Positions 1-10,146 of a stretch of DNA of 64,000 bases are shown piece by piece. The stretch lies in assembly GCF_000827595.2 (NCBI RefSeq), contig NZ_LN776178.1, forward strand, positions 124,001-188,000, given 5' to 3'. The notes under the pieces were generated by a model. That model searched no databases, was not told where the DNA came from, and worked only from the letters and a program-made list of their open reading frames with translations. Position 1 is the stretch's first letter; each line of letters starts with the position of its first letter. Position numbers and translations under genes: made by a program. The DNA is from Necropsobacter massiliensis. GTDB lineage: Bacteria; Pseudomonadota; Gammaproteobacteria; Enterobacterales; Pasteurellaceae.

Positions 1-564
1 TAAATCAACGACAATCGGCTCAAATTCTTCATTTTCCGCATGCAAATAAATGATCGAACCTTTACGTTCCAGACGTTTTACCGTGACTTCATCCTCAATA
101 CGGGCGACGATAACCTGACCGTTGCGCACATCTTTGGTACTGTGTACGGCAAGTAAATCACCGTCCAGAATACCGATGTTTTTCATGGATTGACCATAAA
201 CTTTGAGCAGAAAATCCGCCTGCGGTTTAAACATATTGGCATCCACCCGATAAGTGCCTTCAATATGCTGTTCGGCGAGAATCGGTTCGCCGGCGGCGAC
301 ACGACCAATCAGCGGCAAGCCTTCTTCTTCATGTTCATCTTCATTGGCGAGTAAACGAATACCGCGCGATGCGCCGGAGATAATTTCAATCACACCTTTT
401 CTGGCAAGAGCTTTTAAATGCTCTTCTGCGGCATTGGGTGAACGAAACCCCAGCTCTTTTGAAATTTCTGCGCGGGTAGGCGGCATGCCGGTGGTTTCCA
501 GATGGCGTTTAAGAAGATCGTAAACTTCTTGCTGGCGTGCGGTCAGTGCTTTCGTGAATGCCAT
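1..564 (-). CDS. lexA: LexA repressor, C-terminus cut by window edge
   Basis: SOS regulon repressor and self-cleaving protease. I translated it by hand from the ATG at 564; 188 residues are in the window and the last few lie beyond base 1. The N-terminal winged helix starts [20 protein letters not shown]. The Ala-Gly cleavage site is seen in GRVAAGEP, the catalytic serine in VYGQSMKN and the catalytic lysine in EVTVKRLER, so the protein is an active-type LexA. It is divergent from plsB, the same neighbour as in E. coli and Haemophilus. Two SOS boxes lie directly upstream, so it represses itself. Confidence 0.97.
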   Translation of the reverse strand, partial: MAFTKALTARQQEVYDLLKRHLETTGMPPTRAEISKELGFRSPNAAEEHLKALARKGVIEIISGASRGIRLLANEDEHEEEGLPLIGRVAAGEPILAEQHIEGTYRVDANMFKPQADFLLKVYGQSMKNIGILDGDLLAVHSTKDVRNGQVIVARIEDEVTVKRLERKGSIIYLHAENEEFEPIVVDL

Positions 565-573
565 AGTTATCCC

Positions 574-589
574 CTGTTTTTATATACAT
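574..589. promoter_or_regulatory. SOS box 2 of lexA (imperfect)
   Basis: CTG-N10-CAT with an AT-rich alternating core, one base short of the CTG-N10-CAG consensus. It is 10 bp upstream of the lexA start codon. Paired with the better box next to it, it repeats the two-box layout of E. coli lexA. Confidence 0.7.
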
Positions 590-592
590 GAT

Positions 593-612
593 AACTGGTA
601 TTATATACAGAA
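593..612. promoter_or_regulatory. SOS box 1 of lexA
   Basis: A LexA-box match, CTG (595-597), ten AT-rich bases, CAG (608-610), in the lexA-plsB gap 30 bp from the lexA start. It fits autoregulation of lexA; whether plsB is affected cannot be told. Confidence 0.88.
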
Positions 613-720
613 CAAGGATTGTTGCAATCTTTCTTTTGTGATCTACATAAAAGAAATATGCTGTTTTTATGCTAAAATGCGTTAAATTTTTAAACCAGTT
701 AATCAGTTAATGGAATTTAT

Positions 721-3144
721 ATGTCTGGTGTACTTAATTTATACAGAAAATTACTTGAATTACCGTTGTCTTTGCTGGTGAAAGACAATCCGATTCCCCA
801 TAATCCCATCGAAGAACTAAAACTGAACATTGCACAACCTATTGTTTATGTGCTGCCTTACACTTCGCAGACCGATTTGGTGATTTTCCGTAAAAACTGT
901 TTGAGCGTCGGTTTGCCGGATCCTTTTGAAAATAATCAGATTAACGGCATTGAATTACCGCGTTTCGTGTTTTTGGATGAAGGGCGTCGGATTTTCAAAA
1001 GCAAGGGCGCTAAACAGGAAACTGCCACGATTTTTAATAAATACCTTGAATTGCACCGCACTTGTGCCGGTCTTGACGTGCAATTGATTCCGGGCTCAGT
1101 ATTATGGGGGCGCTCGCCAGGGCATGAGGATCAATCAGGGTTGCCGAATCTGCGCTTGCTAAACGGCATTCAGAAAACCGCCGCGGCGATTTGGTTCGGA
1201 CGCGACACCTTTGTGCGTTTTTCACAGGCAGTGTCTCTGCGTTATATGGTAAACGAACACGGCTCCGACAAAAAAATCGCCAATAAACTGGCGCGGGTGG
1301 CGAAAATCCATTTTTCCAAGCAACGAATTTCCGCCACCGGTCCGCGTTTGCCGAATCGAGAAGCAATGTTTAATAAATTATTACAGCTGCCGACTATTTT
1401 AGACGCCATTGATGATGAGGCAAAAAATAAAAAAATCAGCCGTGACAAAGCGCAAAAAGAAGCCTACAAAATGTTGGACGAGATCGCCGCCAATGTAAGT
1501 TATGAAGGGCTGCGCATGGCGGATCGTTTTTTACGCTGGCTGTGGAATAAATTATATCAAGGCATTGATGTGCAAAATGCCGATCGCGTGCGTAAACTGG
1601 CGTTGGAAGGGCATGAAATCGTCTATGTACCTTGTCACCGCAGCCATATTGATTATTTACTGCTGTCTTACGTTTTATATCATCAAGGGCTGGTTACGCC
1701 GCATATCGCTGCTGGCATTAACTTGAACTTCTGGCCGGTGGGCGCTATGTTTCGTCGCGGCGGCGCGTTTTTTATTCGCCGCACATTTAAAGGCAATCGC
1801 TTATATTCAACCATTTTTCGTGAATATTTGGCGGAATTGTTCCATCGTGGTTATTCTGTCGAATACTTTATTGAGGGCGGACGTTCGCGCACCGGGCGTT
1901 TACTGGCGCCGAAAACCGGCATGATGTCAATGACGTTACAGGCACTGCGCCAGCGTCAGACCCGTCCGATTTCCGTTGTGCCAGTTTATGTGGGATATGA
2001 ACATGTACTGGAAGTGGATACTTACGCGAAAGAGCTGCGTGGCGCAGCGAAGGAAAAGGAAAACGCCGGTCTGGTACTGCGCGTGATTAAAAAACTGCGC
2101 AATTTAGGCAAAGGCTATGTGAATTTCGGCGAACCTATCGTGTTGAGCAACTATTTAAATCAGTATTTCCCGCAATGGAAAGACAATGATGACGAAGAGC
2201 GTTCGCTATGGTTCAGCAAAGCGGTAGATTCGGTGTCTCAGCAGGTAATGGTGAATATTAACAAAGCGGCGGCGGTCAATGCCATGAATTTAACCGGCAC
2301 CGCGCTGCTTTCTTCCCGTCAGCGTGCATTATCCCGCGAGCAATTATTGGAACAATTGGCAAGCTATCAGCAGTTTTTACAAAACGTGCCTTATTCCGAC
2401 GACATTATTATTCCGACAGAAACACCGCAGGAAATGTTGGAACATGTGCTGGGATTGGATCGCGTCGGTGTGCTGGTAGAAAAGGACAGCTTCGGGGAAA
2501 TCATCCGTTTGGAGCGCAACTATGCGGTATTGATGACTTATTATCGCAATAATATTCAGCATTTATTCGTGTTGCCATCATTGGTGGCGAGTGTTGTACT
2601 GCATTATGAAGCGATTCAGAAAGGATTGCTGCTGGATGCGGTCAGCAAAATTTACCCGTTCCTGAAAGGTGAACTGTTTCTACATTTCCCGCAAGATGAA
2701 CTGCAAGCCAAGATAGAAAATGTTATCGCCGAGTTACAGCGTCAGGAGATCATTAAATGTAATGAAAACGTACTGGCAATTAACAAAGCGCATGTCAGAA
2801 CCTTGCAACTCTGGTCTGCTGGTGTACGTGAAATTTTACAGCGCTATTACATCACCGTCAGCATTTTGCAAAAAGATCCTGACATTCCGCGCGCCGTATT
2901 AGAAAAAGAAAGTCAATCGGTAGCACAGCGTTTATCCGTGCTACACGGCATTAATGCGCCGGAGTTTTTTGATAAAGCAGTATTCTCAGCATTTATCGCC
3001 AGCTTAAAACAAAATGGCTATTTCACCGAGGACAATCATGCAGATATTGAAAAACTGGGCGGACTCAGCACCATTTTAGCGCATATGATTTCAACCGAAA
3101 TCTGCCTCACCATCAAAAGTGCGGTGGAAAAAGGGGAAGAATAA
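721..3144 (+). CDS. plsB: Glycerol-3-phosphate 1-O-acyltransferase PlsB
   Basis: Inner-membrane enzyme that puts the first acyl chain on glycerol-3-phosphate, starting phospholipid synthesis. Length is 807 residues, the same as E. coli PlsB. The HX4D acyltransferase motif is at residues 306-311 (CHRSHIDYL), the numbering of the E. coli catalytic His306 and Asp311. Further acyltransferase blocks follow: FFIRRTF near 352-358, EGGRSRTGR near 386-394 and the VPVYVGYE block near 420-427. The start is the ATG at 721. Divergent from lexA; transcription converges with ffh. Confidence 0.97.
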   Translation: MSGVLNLYRKLLELPLSLLVKDNPIPHNPIEELKLNIAQPIVYVLPYTSQTDLVIFRKNCLSVGLPDPFENNQINGIELPRFVFLDEGRRIFKSKGAKQETATIFNKYLELHRTCAGLDVQLIPGSVLWGRSPGHEDQSGLPNLRLLNGIQKTAAAIWFGRDTFVRFSQAVSLRYMVNEHGSDKKIANKLARVAKIHFSKQRISATGPRLPNREAMFNKLLQLPTILDAIDDEAKNKKISRDKAQKEAYKMLDEIAANVSYEGLRMADRFLRWLWNKLYQGIDVQNADRVRKLALEGHEIVYVPCHRSHIDYLLLSYVLYHQGLVTPHIAAGINLNFWPVGAMFRRGGAFFIRRTFKGNRLYSTIFREYLAELFHRGYSVEYFIEGGRSRTGRLLAPKTGMMSMTLQALRQRQTRPISVVPVYVGYEHVLEVDTYAKELRGAAKEKENAGLVLRVIKKLRNLGKGYVNFGEPIVLSNYLNQYFPQWKDNDDEERSLWFSKAVDSVSQQVMVNINKAAAVNAMNLTGTALLSSRQRALSREQLLEQLASYQQFLQNVPYSDDIIIPTETPQEMLEHVLGLDRVGVLVEKDSFGEIIRLERNYAVLMTYYRNNIQHLFVLPSLVASVVLHYEAIQKGLLLDAVSKIYPFLKGELFLHFPQDELQAKIENVIAELQRQEIIKCNENVLAINKAHVRTLQLWSAGVREILQRYYITVSILQKDPDIPRAVLEKESQSVAQRLSVLHGINAPEFFDKAVFSAFIASLKQNGYFTEDNHADIEKLGGLSTILAHMISTEICLTIKSAVEKGEE

Positions 3145-3259
3145 TTGACTGGCAAAGCGCAGTCGCAGAGCTGCGCTTAATAATTGTTGATTATCACGGG
3201 AAACGGAATATTGCGGCACAAAAAATGCAGTGAAATTCAACCGCACTTTTGCCCGTTAA

Positions 3260-4645
3260 TCAGCGTTTGAACATTCCGCCGAAGCTACCTAAACCGCCCA
3301 TGCCGCCCATCATGCCTTTCATACCGCGCATCATTTTTGCCATGCCGCCTTTGCGCATTTTTTTCATCATGCGCTGCATTTCATCAAATTGTTTGAGCAG
3401 TTTATTGACGTCTTGCACCTGCGTGCCGGAGCCCAATGCGATACGGCGCCGGCGCGAACCTTTGATAATATCGGGGTGGGCGCGTTCTTTCAGTGTCATG
3501 GAGTTAATTATCGCTTCCATTTTATTGAACATGTTATCGTCAACCTGATTTTTCACATGATCCGGCAGATTTTTGGCACCCGGTAGCTTTTCCAGCATGC
3601 TCATCATGCCGCCCATTTTTTTCATTTCGATCAGCTGTTCGCGGAAATCTTCAAGGGTGAACTCATCACCTTTCTTGAATTTTTTCGCCATTTTTTCCGC
3701 TTTTTCCTGATCCACCGAACGTTGTAAATCTTCAATCAGCGACAGTACATCGCCCATGCCGAGAATGCGCGAGGCGACGCGATCGGGGTGGAACGGTTCC
3801 AGCGCATCGGTTTTTTCGCCGACCCCTAAAAATTTAATCGGTTTGCCGGTAATCTGGCGGATAGACAGCGCCGCACCGCCGCGCGCATCACCGTCCACTT
3901 TGGTCAGAATGACGCCGGTCAGCGGCAGGGCTTGGTCGAAGGCTTTTGCCGTGTTGGCGGCATCCTGCCCGGTCATGGCATCTACCGTAAACAGGGTTTC
4001 AATCGGATTAAGTGCGGTGTGAATTTGTTTGATTTCTTCCATCATTTCGCCGTCTACATGCAGGCGACCGGCGGTATCCACAATTAACACGTCGTAAAAT
4101 TTTAATTTCGCCTCCGCCAGCGCAGCCTGTACGATAGCAACTGGTTTTTGCCCGCTGTCGGACGGAAAACAATCCGCGCCGACGGCTTGAGCCAATGTTT
4201 CCAGCTGTTTGATCGCTGCTGGGCGATATACGTCGGCGGAAACCACCAAGACTTTTTTCTTCTGTCGCTCACGCAGGAATTTCGCCAGTTTTCCGACGCT
4301 GGTGGTTTTTCCCGCCCCTTGCAGACCCGCCATTAAAATTACTGCCGGCGGTTGTGCGGCCAGGTTGAGGCTTTCATTCGCCTCGCCCATTGCTGTTTCC
4401 AGCTCAGATTGTACGATCTTGAGAAATTCCTGACCGGGCGTCAGGCTTTTGTTCACTTCTTCACCGATTGCGCGTTCTTTTACTTTGCTGATAAATTCCC
4501 GCACCACCGGTAGTGCCACATCGGCTTCCAGCAGCGCCATACGCACTTCGCGCAGCGTGTCTTTGATATTATCTTCGGTTAAACGGCCTTTTCCGGTAAT
4601 GTTGCGTAAGGTTTTGGACAGGCGATCCGATAAGTTTTCAAACAT
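3260..4645 (-). CDS. ffh: Signal recognition particle protein Ffh
   Basis: SRP54-type GTPase that binds 4.5S RNA and signal sequences and targets membrane proteins to FtsY and the Sec translocon. It has 461 residues with an N-terminal helical bundle, the G-domain P-loop GLQGAGKT at 107-114, DTAGR at 190-194 and TKVD at 248-251, then a methionine-rich M domain from about residue 330 that ends in Gly/Met repeats. Divergent from ypjD, as in E. coli. An uptake signal lies just before the stop codon. Confidence 0.98.
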   Translation of the reverse strand: MFENLSDRLSKTLRNITGKGRLTEDNIKDTLREVRMALLEADVALPVVREFISKVKERAIGEEVNKSLTPGQEFLKIVQSELETAMGEANESLNLAAQPPAVILMAGLQGAGKTTSVGKLAKFLRERQKKKVLVVSADVYRPAAIKQLETLAQAVGADCFPSDSGQKPVAIVQAALAEAKLKFYDVLIVDTAGRLHVDGEMMEEIKQIHTALNPIETLFTVDAMTGQDAANTAKAFDQALPLTGVILTKVDGDARGGAALSIRQITGKPIKFLGVGEKTDALEPFHPDRVASRILGMGDVLSLIEDLQRSVDQEKAEKMAKKFKKGDEFTLEDFREQLIEMKKMGGMMSMLEKLPGAKNLPDHVKNQVDDNMFNKMEAIINSMTLKERAHPDIIKGSRRRRIALGSGTQVQDVNKLLKQFDEMQRMMKKMRKGGMAKMMRGMKGMMGGMGGLGSFGGMFKR

Positions 4646-4791
4646 GCTTTTTCCTAATCGATTTTCATTGCAAAAATTTTCCCAATTATACTGAAATCTG
4701 GATGATTTTCATCATTTGCAAGAAATTTATAGCGATTTTGCGGCGCCGAGGCTAGAATAAAACCATTCTTGCTCGTTAAAGGATAAATGTC

Positions 4792-5601
4792 ATGTGGTTT
4801 GCAATCATTTCAATGTTGCTGTATTTAATCAGTATTCTGTTGATAACGCCATTGTTGCTGAAAGCGCAGACCGGCGAACAACGGCAGACGGGAAAACCGA
4901 ATAAAACATTGTTTTTTCTGACCGCACTTTTCGCCATTGTTTTTCATTTTGCGGCGTTATCCGCCTTATTTGCGCATTTGCTGGCAGGGCAGAGTTTCAC
5001 GCTGATCGAAATCGGTTCGCTGATCAGCGCGATGATTGCCGCATTGGCAACGGCGGCAATGCTGCTGCGCGTGAACACATTGTGGTTTTTGTTGCCGATT
5101 GTCTATTGTTGTTCGGTGATCAGCCTGATTTTGCAAACCTTGCTGCCCAGTGCCGTGGTGCAACATTTGGTACAGAATATCGGCTTATTAATTCATATTG
5201 CGCTGGCGCTGTTGGCGTATGCGGTCTGCTTTATTGCCACATTATATGCCATTCAGCTGCTGTGGTTGGATCGCAATCTGAAAAACAAAACCCTGCCTCT
5301 TTCGCCGATTATTCCGCCGCTGATGACTGTGGAACGGCATTTCTTCCGTTTAATGTTCAGCGGTGAATTGCTGCTGACTCTCACGCTGATTTCCGGCGCG
5401 TTTTATCTGGCGGATTTTTTTGCTGCCCAGAATATTCAGAAGGCGATATTTTCCTTTCTGGCGTGGATTGTGTTCGGGCTGTCGCTGCTTGGCCATTGGA
5501 AGCTGCACTGGCGTGGAAAAAGGATGATAATTTATACAATTTCAGGTATGATTCTGCTGACTGTGGGGTATTTCGGCAGTCGAGTCATGTTTGACATCTA
5601 A
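4792..5601 (+). CDS. ypjD: YpjD/CcsA-like inner-membrane protein
   Basis: A 269-residue polytopic membrane protein with about eight hydrophobic segments. It belongs to the cytochrome c assembly (CcmC/CcsA/HemX) family; conserved histidines of this fold are at VERHFFR and LGHWKLHW in the C-terminal half. The exact role of YpjD is not settled. The start ATG at 4792 follows an AAGG ribosome site; an ATG five bases upstream is out of frame and soon stops. Order ffh(-), ypjD(+), corB(+) is the E. coli order. Confidence 0.9.
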   Translation: MWFAIISMLLYLISILLITPLLLKAQTGEQRQTGKPNKTLFFLTALFAIVFHFAALSALFAHLLAGQSFTLIEIGSLISAMIAALATAAMLLRVNTLWFLLPIVYCCSVISLILQTLLPSAVVQHLVQNIGLLIHIALALLAYAVCFIATLYAIQLLWLDRNLKNKTLPLSPIIPPLMTVERHFFRLMFSGELLLTLTLISGAFYLADFFAAQNIQKAIFSFLAWIVFGLSLLGHWKLHWRGKRMIIYTISGMILLTVGYFGSRVMFDI

Positions 5602-5640
5602 GTTCAGGTGCCGTCGGCAATAAAAGCCGCGCCGGCCCGA

Positions 5641-5672
5641 AAAAAGTGCGGTCAAAATTACCGCACTTTTAC
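5641..5672 (+). terminator. Uptake-signal inverted repeat acting as terminator
   Basis: Two facing copies of the uptake signal (AAAAGTGCGGT, 5643-5653, and ACCGCACTTTT, 5661-5671) make a strong hairpin with a T run, 40 bp after ypjD. It sits upstream of the true corB start. Confidence 0.8.
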
Positions 5673-5700
5673 GTTTAATCAATATAAGGATCATGTTATT

Positions 5701-6981
5701 TTGGATAGTATCCCCCTTAGCAGTTTATTCATTACGTTAGTTATTTTGCTTATTCTGTCTGCCTATTTTTCCGGTTCTGAAACCGGGCTGCTGTCAGCCA
5801 ACCGTTATCGGATGCGCGCACTTGCCGAAAAAGGCAATAAAGGTGCGCAGAAAGCGGAAAAATTGCTGAAAAAAACCGATATTCTGCTAAGCCTGATCTT
5901 AATTTGTAACAATCTGGTGAATATTTCCGCCTCGGCCATTGCGACGATTATCGGGATGCGGCTGTACGGCGATGTGGGCGTGGCGATTGCCACTGGCGTG
6001 TTGACCTTTGTGATGCTGGTTTTTTCCGAAATTTTCCCGAAAACCATTGCGGCGCTTTATCCTGAACGGATTGCTTTTATTTCTAGCCATTTACTGACGA
6101 TTCTGCTTAAACTGTTCAGCCCGATTGTGTATTTGATGAATCTGATTATTCGCGGGTTAATGAAGGTTTTCCGGGTAAAAAGCGAAGTGAAGGGCAATTC
6201 GCTGAATACCGAAGAACTGCGCGCCATTGTCAATCAGTCGAGTAAATTTATTCCTTCCGCTCACCACGAAATGTTGCTGTCTATTTTGGATCTGGAAAAA
6301 GTCACAGTGGACGATATTATGGTGCCGCGCAATGATATCGGCGGTATTGATATTGAAGACGACTGGAAAGCGATTATGCGCCAGCTCAATCATGCGGCGC
6401 ACAGTAAAGTGGTGCTGTATAAAGAGAGCATGGACGAAAATATTCTGGGCATTTTGCGGGTACGCGAGGCTTATCGGTTGATGATGGATAAAAATGAATT
6501 CAGTAAAGAAACGCTGATCCGCGCAGTGGACGAGGCGTATTTTATTCCGGAAGGTACACCGCTGAACGCTCAATTACTTAATTTTCGCAATAAAAAAGAG
6601 CGTGTCGGTCTGGTGGTGGACGAATACGGTGATATTAAAGGACTAGTGACGCTGGAAGATATTTTGGAAGAGATTGTCGGTGAGTTTACCACTTCCACCG
6701 CGCCTTCCATTGATAAGGAAGTTACCCAGCAATCGGACGGGTCAATGATTATTGAAGGCTCAGCAAATATTCGTGATCTGAACAAACTGTTTGACTGGCA
6801 TTTGGATACGGAAGATGCGCGTACCTTTAACGGCTTGATTTTGGAACATTTGGAGGAAATTCCCGATGTCGGCGAAGTCTGTGAGATTGACGGTTTGCGC
6901 ATTACCATTCTGGAAGTGGCGGACAATATGGTTAAACAGGCTAAAGTGGAAAAAATCACCCGTTTAGAGACAACGGATTAA
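5701..6981 (+). CDS. corB: CorB/YfjD family membrane protein with CBS domains
   Basis: CNNM/CorB-type protein: N-terminal DUF21 membrane domain, a CBS pair in the middle (MVPRNDIGGIDI onward) and a C-terminal CorC_HlyC domain. Family members take part in Mg2+/Co2+ transport or resistance. It aligns closely with E. coli YfjD, including SAYFSGSETG and VTLEDILEEIVGEF. I choose the TTG at 5701 because the E. coli protein begins at the matching place, an AAGG site is upstream, and the longer in-frame reading from 5608 runs through the terminator hairpin at 5641-5672. Length is then 426 residues. Confidence 0.88.
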   Translation: MDSIPLSSLFITLVILLILSAYFSGSETGLLSANRYRMRALAEKGNKGAQKAEKLLKKTDILLSLILICNNLVNISASAIATIIGMRLYGDVGVAIATGVLTFVMLVFSEIFPKTIAALYPERIAFISSHLLTILLKLFSPIVYLMNLIIRGLMKVFRVKSEVKGNSLNTEELRAIVNQSSKFIPSAHHEMLLSILDLEKVTVDDIMVPRNDIGGIDIEDDWKAIMRQLNHAAHSKVVLYKESMDENILGILRVREAYRLMMDKNEFSKETLIRAVDEAYFIPEGTPLNAQLLNFRNKKERVGLVVDEYGDIKGLVTLEDILEEIVGEFTTSTAPSIDKEVTQQSDGSMIIEGSANIRDLNKLFDWHLDTEDARTFNGLILEHLEEIPDVGEVCEIDGLRITILEVADNMVKQAKVEKITRLETTD

Positions 6982-7002
6982 ATTTATCTTTTGCACAGGA
7001 TG

Positions 7003-7031
7003 AAGCGAGGTGTTGATGCCTCGCTTTTTTT
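7003..7031 (+). terminator. Terminator after corB
   Basis: Hairpin AAGCGAGG / CCTCGCTT with an 8-nt loop, followed by a T run. Confidence 0.88.
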
Positions 7032-7095
7032 ATGGGCGAATTTTAGGATATTAGGGTATTTTGCTAAAAAGAATGATTTTCTTTCCTGCTTAGCC

Positions 7096-7132
7096 TTGAC
7101 AATAAAATGTCATATAAATGATAATTGTTCCC
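7096..7132 (+). promoter_or_regulatory. Promoter and Fur-like site for the iron receptor
   Basis: TTGACA at 7096-7101 and GATAAT at 7120-7125, spaced 18 bp. A Fur-like sequence (AATGATAAT core, about 12 of 19 positions of the consensus) overlaps the -10 box at 7114-7132. An ATG at 7118 that opens the long downstream frame lies inside this promoter, so it cannot be the start of the protein made from this promoter. Confidence 0.72.
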
Positions 7133-7166
7133 GTTTTTGTTGAGGTAGTTATTTATAGGAAAGATC

Positions 7167-9121
7167 ATGAAAAAACACACTTTATATTATTACCGTTAGC
7201 CGCATTTGTCTCCACTGCTGTACAGGCTGAAACGCTGGATGTGATCAATGTTGTATCTGAAAATACCGGTGCTAAGAGCAAGACTAATATTGTTACATTA
7301 GCCGATACGAAGAAAAGTACAGAAACTGATTTGCGAGGTTTATTGTCGTCGGAACCTTCAATCAATTTCGGTGGCGGTAATGGCGGCACATCACAATGGG
7401 TGACGATTCGCGGTATGGGACAGGATCAGATTGATTTTAAAGTGGACAACACCTATTCCGATTCGCAGATTTTCCACCATCAGAGCCGTTTTATGTTGGA
7501 TCCTTCATTAATTAAACGGATAGATGTTCAGAAAGGTTCGGGATCTGCAAGTGCGGGTATTGGCGCAACCAGCGGCGCGATTATTGCGACAACGGTCGAT
7601 GCTAAAGACTTGTTGAGAGATGGGCAGGATGTTGGGTTTAAACTGAATGCGGGCGTAAGCAGCAATAAGGGACATTCACAGGGTGCAACCGTTTATGGTA
7701 AATCAGGTGCGGTTGACGCGTTATTAAGCGGCAATTGGACTACTGAGGAAATGTATAAAGACGGTAACGGTACAAAAGTGCGAGGCAGCGCGTTGGGTGA
7801 ACGGGGATTACTTGCAAAATTAGGGGTTGATCTGAATGAGAATCATCGCTTGGTATTAAGCCATCGTCAGGAACGTTATCATGGCGTGCGTAATTTGCGC
7901 GAAGAATTTGATTTTACTCAGAGTGGCGATGAATCCAGAAATGATCCGCGTTACCGTATTACTACCAGCGATACGACAAATTTGGAATGGACAGGCAAAA
8001 ACCTCGGTTTTATCTCACAAGTAAAAGCGAATTTATATCGTATGCAGGTATCCCGGAAAGAAACTGATACGGACTCCGAAACCAAAGTGATAACATCAGG
8101 CGCTAATCTTGATTTTGATTCGGCTATTGGACATAGTCATTTGATTAAGTACGGTTTAAATTACCGCACACAAGAAGGCAAGCCGAATTCAATTACTGTC
8201 GCTGGTGCGCGTAATCAGGAAAAAGACGATCTCGGTTTGTATGCCGAAGGCATCTGGGGATTTGGTCCTATTACCTTAACAACTGGCGCCCGTTACGATT
8301 ACTTTAAATTCAAAGCCGGTAACGGTACCGAGGTTAGCAAGGGATATTTTAATCCGAGTGTCGGTTTAATTTGGGAGGCGACAAAAGATTTACGCTTTAA
8401 TACCAGCTTAAACTATGCCACCCGCAGTCCACGTTTGTATGAAGTAGCGTTGTCAGGCGGAAGCATCAGTAGTGTCGATGATGATTTAGCAGCCGAAAAA
8501 GCACGTAATATTGAAGTTGGCTTCAACTATGATTTTAATGATTCGTTTGCATTAGAAGGGAGTTATTTCTGGCAGAATATTAAGGATTTACAGAACTATT
8601 CTTGTACAGGGGTAATGCAAGGTAGAAACTGTTCTACGCATACTTATCGTTATTTTAATTCCGGCAAATTGAAAAATGAAGGTTATGAGTTAGGCGCGGC
8701 TTATAAATATTCCGGCTTGACCGTGCGTGCCGGTGTTGCTTATAGTAAGCCGAAATTAAACGGTACGACTTATGACGCGATTGTGACGGCAGTGCCTATG
8801 GGACGTACTTGGACAGCCGGAATTTCTTATAAATTTGAAGCGCCGAATCTGGAAATCGGTTGGAAAGGTCGCTTTGTGGAAGGTAAAGAATACGTTTCAA
8901 GCAGCGAAAGCAACCGTGGCGGCGGTGACTCAACGAGAAAAGCGGGTTACGGGGTAAGTGATTTTTATGCAAGCTGGAATGCAAACGATAATCTGACGAT
9001 TAATTTTGCGATAGATAATGCGTTTAATAAATATTACAGACCACATAGCCAACGGGCGGGCAACACAAGCTTACCGGCGGCAGGACGTGATTTCCGCGTC
9101 AATGTAAACTATACATTCTAA
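7167..9121 (+). CDS. FetA/FrpB-like TonB-dependent receptor, frameshifted at its start
   Basis: Outer-membrane gated channel for iron chelates. The mature part closely resembles neisserial FetA/FrpB (ferric enterobactin type): a TonB-box-like ETLDVINV, plug motifs VTIRGMGQDQIDFKVDN and FHHQSRFMLDP, and a beta-barrel ending in NVNYTF. The best start is the ATG at 7167, three bases after an AGGAAAG site, but it is followed by six A (7170-7175) and that frame stops after ten codons. Seven A would restore MKKTHFILLPLAAF, a typical signal peptide joined in frame to the receptor. So the gene is either switched off by slippage, mutated, or a sequencing error. It lies before exbBD-tonB, its energy source. 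Confidence 0.85.
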
Positions 9122-9140
9122 TATTGGCAACATGAGAAAG

Positions 9141-9167
9141 GAGCGGTAAAAAATACCGCTCTTTTTC
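9141..9167 (+). terminator. Terminator after the receptor gene
   Basis: Hairpin GAGCGGTA / TACCGCTC with a 5-nt A loop and a five-T tail. Confidence 0.88.
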
Positions 9168-9179
9168 GTTAACTAGCTT

Positions 9180-9237
9180 TTGACCTCTTATCGCAAATTT
9201 GCTACAATTTTGAGCCTAATTGAGATTAATTCTCAAT
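9180..9237 (+). promoter_or_regulatory. exbB promoter with Fur box
   Basis: TTGACC (9180-9185) and TACAAT (9203-9208) with 17-bp spacing. Just downstream, at 9219-9237, is a 19-bp palindrome, ATTGAGA-N5-TCTCAAT, of the Fur-box type. Iron repression of exbB-exbD-tonB is likely. Confidence 0.8.
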
Positions 9238-9302
9238 AGCAATTAATGCTATCAACATTATTATTAACTTTATTGCAAGTCACCTTGGAAAGGATATATC
9301 AA

Positions 9303-9758
9303 ATGCCGCAATTATTTGCATTTTTACAAAGCTATGTCGATTACATTATTCTCGGCTTATTGGGCCTGATGAGTTTTCTCATGTTATGGTTTGTGATCGA
9401 ACGTTTTATTTTTTTAAGCCGGGTTAAAGTCGCCAGTTACACCAACATCCACGAACTTGATATTGATTTAAATCGCAATTTAACCATTATCTCGACCATC
9501 GGTTCTAATGCGCCTTATGTCGGGTTGCTCGGAACCGTTATCGGGATTTTGCTGACTTTCTATGAACTGGGGAATTCCGGTGGCGATATTGATGCCGCGG
9601 CAATTATGTTGAACCTCTCTCTGGCGCTGAAAGCAACCGCAGTAGGGATTTTAGTGGCGATTCCGTCTATGGTGTTTTATAACGGTTTATTGCGCAAGGT
9701 GGAAGTGAACCGCCTGAAATGGAAAGCCTTGAACGGGCAAAAAAATGTAGGGGCGTAA
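9303..9758 (+). CDS. exbB: Biopolymer transport protein ExbB
   Basis: MotA/TolQ/ExbB proton-channel subunit that powers TonB with ExbD. From the ATG at 9303 it has 151 residues, close to the Haemophilus protein (150). It has three membrane segments and the conserved block [15 protein letters not shown], followed by the alanine-rich helix [15 protein letters not shown]. The ATG at 9303 has a GGAAAGGA site 8 bp upstream; an earlier in-frame ATG at 9246 would add 19 residues that overlap the leader. exbD starts one base after its stop codon. Confidence 0.95.
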   Translation: MPQLFAFLQSYVDYIILGLLGLMSFLMLWFVIERFIFLSRVKVASYTNIHELDIDLNRNLTIISTIGSNAPYVGLLGTVIGILLTFYELGNSGGDIDAAAIMLNLSLALKATAVGILVAIPSMVFYNGLLRKVEVNRLKWKALNGQKNVGA

Positions 9759-9759
9759 T

Positions 9760-10146
9760 GTGAAAAAATTTGATGAAATCAATATTATTCCCTTTATCGA
9801 CATTATGTTGGTATTGTTGGCAATCGTGTTGATTACCGCGTCTTTTATTTCGCAAGGCAAAATTCAGGTAAACGTGCCGAAAGCCAGCAGTACGGTGGCG
9901 TTTAAATCCGACGATCTGGCTAAACTGCTGACGGTAACGGAAACCGGCGAAATTTATTTTAACGATAAACCGATTTCGCCGGACGCACTGGAAAAAGAAA
10001 TCGCCGGCTGGCCGAAAGATCAAAAAGTGACCTTAAAAGTAGACGCCCAATCAACGTTTCAGCATTTCGTGACGTTAACCGATTTAATGGCGAAAAATGA
10101 GATTAAAAATGTTGCCATTGTCACCATGAAAGAAAAAGGCGAGTAA
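9760..10146 (+). CDS. exbD: Biopolymer transport protein ExbD
   Basis: Single-span ExbD/TolR protein, 128 residues, that couples the proton gradient to TonB with ExbB. The key membrane aspartate is in the helix start [14 protein letters not shown], preceded by the cytoplasmic DEINIIPF motif. Translation starts at GTG 9760, one base after the exbB stop, so translational coupling is likely. Confidence 0.95.
   Translation: MKKFDEINIIPFIDIMLVLLAIVLITASFISQGKIQVNVPKASSTVAFKSDDLAKLLTVTETGEIYFNDKPISPDALEKEIAGWPKDQKVTLKVDAQSTFQHFVTLTDLMAKNEIKNVAIVTMKEKGE

Noticed and set aside
5608-5700. Extended N-terminus of CorB from an ATG at 5608
   Set aside because: The stretch contains a terminator hairpin made of two uptake signals and gives no similarity to the E. 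coli protein; the TTG at 5701 fits better.
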